Positions 59,057-64,000 of a stretch of DNA of 64,000 nt are shown one piece after another. The notes below the pieces were generated by a model. That model made no database searches. It saw only the letters and a program-made list of their open reading frames with translations, and was not told where the DNA came from. This stretch comes from Eutypella sp. D-1 (taxonomy: Eukaryota; Ascomycota; Sordariomycetes; Xylariales; Diatrypaceae). Location: the NCBI GenBank assembly GCA_023313575.1, contig JAJTTP010000008.1:1426001-1490000 (forward strand), written 5' to 3'. The number at the start of each line of letters is the position of its first letter. The first letter of the stretch is position 1. The position numbers and the translations under genes were made by a program.

Positions 59057-60770
59057 TTCTCGTCCCAGTCCAACCACGGACTTAGAAAAGGGGTAGATAG
59101 GGCGCTTTGGGCTGACTTCCTTGATTTTCTTTATGCACTTATACCTCACCCATCACATCACGCCCATCATATCATACATACGCATCATGAACGCCGCTCA
59201 CGTGTCTGGGTCTATACATATCTGTGTATGCGCGGCGCGTATCTTCAGTTAATTATGTAAAGATAGTACGGGCTTGCACAATATATCTACGTGACATACT
59301 TTATTACATAACCTTAACTATTTGCAATGCTTACCACTTTTTTTTGTTTTTGTTTTTGACGGCTCGCCCGGTTATGTATCTCGTGGCTGCTATCTGGGCC
59401 CTCGGGAGGCGAGCGAAATCTCCAGAGCTGGTGGTGGATGTACAACCAAACCCTTTACATAGTATCCATAACTACAAGTAGCTATCCCAACCGTACGTCC
59501 TCGGCAGACCGTTACACACGCGGATACTTTCGAGGCAAAAGCCGAAAAAAAAGAAAGAAAAAGGGGCGTTAAACGGGCAAACGGGCAGTCTTTCTTCCTC
59601 CCCAACTTCCTTTTCCGCCCATGCGCGCCCCCCCCCCCCCTCATCCAACCATGTGCACTAACTAACTATAGTGTACATATAAACTCTGGAGCCCAGAAAA
59701 AAAAAGGAAAAGAAAAAGAAAAAGGGAATGACGATGCCGCTGATCTCTTGCGCGCCGATCTTGGCGTTGTCATATAACCGTTTCCGGGATAGGCGGCCGA
59801 TCTGGCTTTGCTGATCTCCTGCGATCTACTCCTGCGGGGTATATACTTATGTATGTATGTATGTACATAGTATATGTATGGATGTAGGTATGGATGGGAA
59901 AGGCTTATTGGTTTTATTGGTCATGAGGTAGGTAGGGTGGTGGACAAGCAGCAAGCTGTCTTGCAAGTGGGATGGATGATGATGGGTGTGGTTTGATTAC
60001 TGTTTACTGAGATAATAGCAGTTTGGATGTAAATCTTTTTTTTAAAAAGAGAAAATTCTTGTAGTTATCGTACTTTGAATTCTTATTATTTTTCTTCCTG
60101 GATATTTCTTTTATCTTCCTATGTAATTCCCCCTTCTTAGTAGTCAACTGGGACGGCACGGAAGTACGGTGGTGTGTGTGTGTGTGTGTTTGTGTGTGTG
60201 GTGCAGGTGTGGTTGGTCCTTTGACCGATCGTCAGGGACCCGTGCTAATGTCGCTCCGTATTACACTACGTAATTAGTTTACCGGGACGAGGTGGGCGGG
60301 CCAGGTGGGTGACAATTAAAGTTCGGACTGCCGCCCCCTTATGTACTTAGGTATGTATGGAGGTAGCAGATAGTAATGGTAAGAAGAAGTGTAGAAGTAT
60401 CAAGAGGTAAATACCACCTGCACTGAACCACTATTGCTTGGCCTGTATGTAAACGCTAAGTATGTAAGTTAGGGCAGGTAAGTTGTGTATTTTCAGGAAC
60501 CAAGAAGGAGTCGCCGGCATAGTGGTTCATACCCGATGGACTTGGTCAGACAGACAGGCCGGTTTGAGAAGCCCCCCTATTATTGGCCTACTGTCGTCGA
60601 TAGCGCTGATTCCATCCATCCATCCATCTATTACCTGATAGGGAATTACTTAGTAGTAGGTATTTAGTAGTACACGTTTAAGCGCTCGATGCGATGCTGC
60701 GCGTGAGGTGGTGGTGATGGTGGTAGTGTTGGGTGGTGGTATTGCTTTGTGATATAGGCGGTAGTTCGCG

Positions 60771-60801
60771 TAGGTAGGTAAGTAGGTAGGTAGGTAGGTA
60801 G
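60771..60801. repeat. (GTAG)n microsatellite
   Basis: About seven tandem copies of GTAG with one GTAA variant. The unit matches half of the dispersed TAGGTACCTA palindrome and may be related to it. Confidence 0.85.
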
Positions 60802-63800
60802 ATGCAAGCACATACCGCAAGGAGGCATGTGATACGATAACTACAAGACGGCTTGTTGGAAAAGGGGAGGGGGAAGTGCTCTTTACACGTCCAAACCCCC
60901 CCTTTTTTTTCCTCCTCGAAAAATCATCTGTGGATGGGACTCCTGTTATGCGCGTCGCGCATGTAGCATTTACCTAACGGCGAAGGAGTTATGTGGGTTA
61001 TCTATGTATGTATATATAACTTATATTTATATACTTACTTAGCCATGCGGTATTTCTAAGGGGTTCGGAAGATAAGATTGGGAATCGCTTGCAGCCGAAG
61101 ATCAAGCCAGCCAGCTTTCCGCTCGTGTGCGTGCCTCCCCCCTCCCCTCCTTGTGCGAGTTTATCAGTTTATATATGCGCTCCTACTCTCACTTTAGGTA
61201 TGCAGGTGTAGAGTGTAGATATTAAGATAGATATCTCGGAAAACGGCCCCACCGAACGTTCAATCCTATCTTTCCGCGTTCGACCTCCTTCCTTCCTTCC
61301 TTCCCCCCAATCCCCTCCTTTTGCCTGTGATGTGGCTGCGTATATAGTATGAAGTTGTGTAGCGATATCTCGTAATTCTCCAAAGCAGGGGGGGAGAGGG
61401 AGGCGGAAGGAGGAGGCCCAGAGAAGAAAATGCTACTACAGATTTGGCATAGCCCCCTCCCCCTCCCCTGGCCCAGGGAGCCGGGTGTGGCAGCCAGGAT
61501 CAGGGGAGTGCGACATTCCGGATTCCCATTTAGCTTCGGTGTTAAGGGTGTAGAGAAGAGTCCGATCGGGTTATTTTCATACACATGTATGCCCAAGGAG
61601 CATTTCTTGAAGTGCTTTTCTCCCCTTATCTTTTGGTGTTGCGGATGCATCGCGACTTTACGATATGATACGTATAATGCAGAGAGAAAACAAAAACGGA
61701 CTCCGGACGTAGACGATAAAGAATCCAAGCTGCTGTGCGAAGGCAGGAACTTACATACGTGCGTATTCGGAGAGTTGACCAGTAAGTCGTGAGTAAGGTG
61801 AGACGGGGCGGGCGGTGAGCTGGCCTTTTTTTTGTTTTTGCTTTCTTATCTTTTTTCTCTTTGCTTTTTTACAGAAGCGCCTCTTCCTGCACGTACGTAC
61901 CTACGTGCAGAAGGGCGTTCGACTTCGCATGTAGGGTAGCGTCCGCTGCAAACAAACACGCGCACAAAAAAAAGACGAATCTAGAACCTGCAAAGGCGGC
62001 GAAGTAGAGAAACGACAGGTTCTTCGGCGCCCCGACCGTGAAAGCGCTTACTATAGTATAGGGCACTGCCGATTACGAGGACGACTTAAGTTGCATACAA
62101 TGCATTGTGCGTGTAGACATACAAGGTGATTCACCGTATTGCTGGATCCTAATGCGCGTAGTTGTGAGAATGTGTCAGCGTTGTCTCTGTCAGTGTCTCT
62201 ATCATCCCAATTACGCCGTCGTTTGGTCACGCCGCCTCGCCGCAGGTACGGGTAGGTGAGGATTTGGAGGCTCGTGAAGATCGTCTGCTTTTGACCCGTT
62301 GGAGAAGGGGCAGGGGGTGGGAGGGGGGCGGCGAGGTAGAGCTGACAAGCTATATCCGTACCTGCAGGGCGTGGAACCTAGCACAACGAGCTGTATGGTT
62401 TAGGCAGGTAGGCGGCCTAGGCGGTCCAGACGAGACGGGGCAGCCTGGGGAGATCGCGTAGGCCAAGGGAGGCGACGTGACAGCGACTTTCCCAGTTGGG
62501 TCGGCGTGGCCTTCCACCCCCTTCGCGGTGGCCGACGAGCCGTTTTTTTCCCCTTTCAAAAATGCGACGATCTGACTATGGCGGAGGGGCTTCCGCGTGG
62601 GTGTCTGCAGTGGCGTCCGCCGCCACGCCTGCCGGCGGTTGGCTTCGTGTGACGTAGGCTGATGGTAGGGTAGGTAGGTGTCAAATACCTATGCAATACA
62701 TCTATTTTACTAACTTCCGCGCCACGCATAGGTCGGTCAGATCAGGGACTTTGCCCTGCCCAGGTAAAATGTGCTGCGAGGCGTTCTACGCAAGTACGGG
62801 CATACGCATCCGAATGGGTGTGTCAACAGAGGATGGAGTATGTGTGAGTGTAGCATGGCTCGGCCTACCCCAATACATAGAGTTAATCGGAGCATCGATG
62901 AGGAACCGACGTGGTATGATATGTACAACACCAGAATAGAACAGTAGGGAGTTCAGGAGACATTCCCCAATCCCCTTGAAAAACAAAAAAACAAACAAAC
63001 AAGGGGTGCTTTTTTGGTCGGGGGGTTCATCGGTTGTCGGATCACAGCCACAATCGGACAATTTATACATGGTTAACGCCAGATCACACGCGGATACCTG
63101 CGATCGCTTGTCTAGCTGTTGATCATCAGAATAGGCAGGGGGGGTTCACGGGCCTGAAGGTGCGCAGCTGCCCAACCCCTGCCGTGGGACCCCTGAGAAT
63201 GGTAGAGCTGCAGAGTTCTGAGGGTGTAGCTTGCCTGAAACGTGTTGTAGGCGTCGTCGCATGTGTCGTGAGAGGGAAAAACGCGATGTCCAAAACAGAA
63301 CGACTGTTGGTTGACTGACACTTGGCCAGTCAACCAGTTCGCAGGGTATGTTAGGCCCCTCCCCGTCGCCGAGTCCCTTGTCGGCAACGGGTGGAGCAGT
63401 CAAGACCCCAAAAACCATGCGACTACGGACTTAAACCTGTCTTTATGTGGAAGAGAGCGGAAGAAAAAGTCGTAGTAGTCAAGAGGTTAGCTCGTCCCGC
63501 CAGGGACGGACTACCAGGACCGGAGCATAGTATAGCTTCGCAAGCTGCCGGCGGCTTAAAAAGCTCAAATACGAGGTTTTTTCAGCAATGCAATCGGGCC
63601 ATCATCGATGGGTTCGTTTACATACCCGGAGCCGAGACGCACAATTAGAAATTTATCCATGTTGCGGGCAGGGGGGGAAATCGAACTCCAAAAGAGATGG
63701 TGCCGGCGTCTCTCCCACGTAAGTGCTGTTTATTACTGTGTTGCTGCTGCTGCTGCTCACTCACTAACCAGCCAATACCTACCTACAGCGCATACCACGT

Positions 63801-64000
63801 ACTGCCGCCCCCTCCTCCCTATGCAGGAACACGTTGTATCGGCTATAACCAGTTCCCGTAACGAGGGGGAGGGCTCGCCTTGCATTTGCCCGGTTGTCTT
63901 ACTGACCGGCCAAGGCCCATCCAGTCCTTTGCATGCCCACTTGGAGTAAGAAGGGGGGGGGCCGCCGGGCACCAGTGGGAGAACGGGAGAATACCTTGGT

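Larger units (their letters stand above)
57838..64000. other. Long gene-free region with microsatellites
   Basis: About 6.2 kb to the window end without a supported gene. It has a GGAAG/GGGGAA run at 57937-57960, (GACT)n at 59027-59056, a 13-C run at 59628-59640, (GT)n near 60174-60200, (GTAG)n near 60771-60801, and (CTTC)n near 61287-61304. Chance frames reach 168 codons (61222-61728, minus strand) but are low complexity. It may hold the upstream region or long 5' leader of a gene beyond the window; nothing in the sequence proves this. Confidence 0.5.

Noticed and set aside
61222..61728. 168-codon minus-strand frame
   Set aside because: Low complexity and overlapping a plus-strand frame; no domain.
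63660..63720. tRNA-like T-loop word on the minus strand
   Set aside because: The T-stem does not pair properly and no matching acceptor, D or anticodon arms were found.

Overview
The window is nuclear DNA of a filamentous ascomycete (Pezizomycotina, most likely Sordariomycetes). The evidence is short introns (41 to about 300 nt) with GT..AG ends and CTAAC/CTGAC-like branch sites, fungal-only families (CFEM, DUF3712, 2EXR-like, YAG7-like), GC-biased codon use, and intergenic DNA full of microsatellites and poly-C runs. I could not place it more precisely. No tRNA, rRNA, CRISPR array or intact transposon was recognised. Gene models were spliced by hand from reading frame and protein family; no transcript data were available.

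Layout. 0-8.1 kb: a four-finger C2H2 transcription factor after a long upstream region, then an NAD(P)-dependent epimerase/reductase with a one-base frameshift. 9.3-17.2 kb: a housekeeping block of two divergent pairs, cytosolic ribosomal protein uS2 (RPS0) with mitochondrial uS15m, and V-ATPase subunit d (VMA6) with NOP58. 17.2-20.0 kb: repeat-rich spacer. 20.0-24.1 kb, minus strand: a YAG7-like RGG-tailed protein and a tiny four-exon gene for the kinetochore histone-fold protein CENP-W. 24.9-29.0 kb, minus strand: a membrane-anchored SUKH/SMI1-KNR4-like protein and a 2EXR-like protein. 29.0-35.8 kb: a gene-sparse stretch holding one small secreted, His-rich, six-cysteine protein. 35.8-37.2 kb: a secreted GH43 glycosidase. 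39.5-49.8 kb: a vacuolar-type DUF3712 membrane protein, ornithine carbamoyltransferase, acetolactate synthase regulatory subunit (ILV6) and a KHDC4-like KH-domain protein. 51.5-57.8 kb: an unknown 185-aa protein, a GPI-anchored CFEM protein and mitochondrial ribosomal protein mL61. 57.8-64.0 kb: no gene seen, many microsatellites.

Functional links. Three genes serve translation (uS2, uS15m, mL61) and one ribosome assembly (NOP58). Ornithine carbamoyltransferase and ILV6 lie tail to tail, act in arginine and branched-chain amino-acid synthesis, and each has a perfect TGACTCA (Gcn4/CPC1-type) element within 200 bp of its start, which suggests shared cross-pathway control. The secreted proteins (six-cysteine protein, GH43, CFEM) sit in or beside gene-poor DNA, as is often seen for host- or environment-facing genes in fungi. 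I did not find a clearly new multi-gene system. The most unusual items are the His-rich secreted protein in its gene-poor setting, the membrane-anchored SUKH-like protein, and a dispersed 10-bp palindrome (TAGGTACCTA / TACCTAGGTA).
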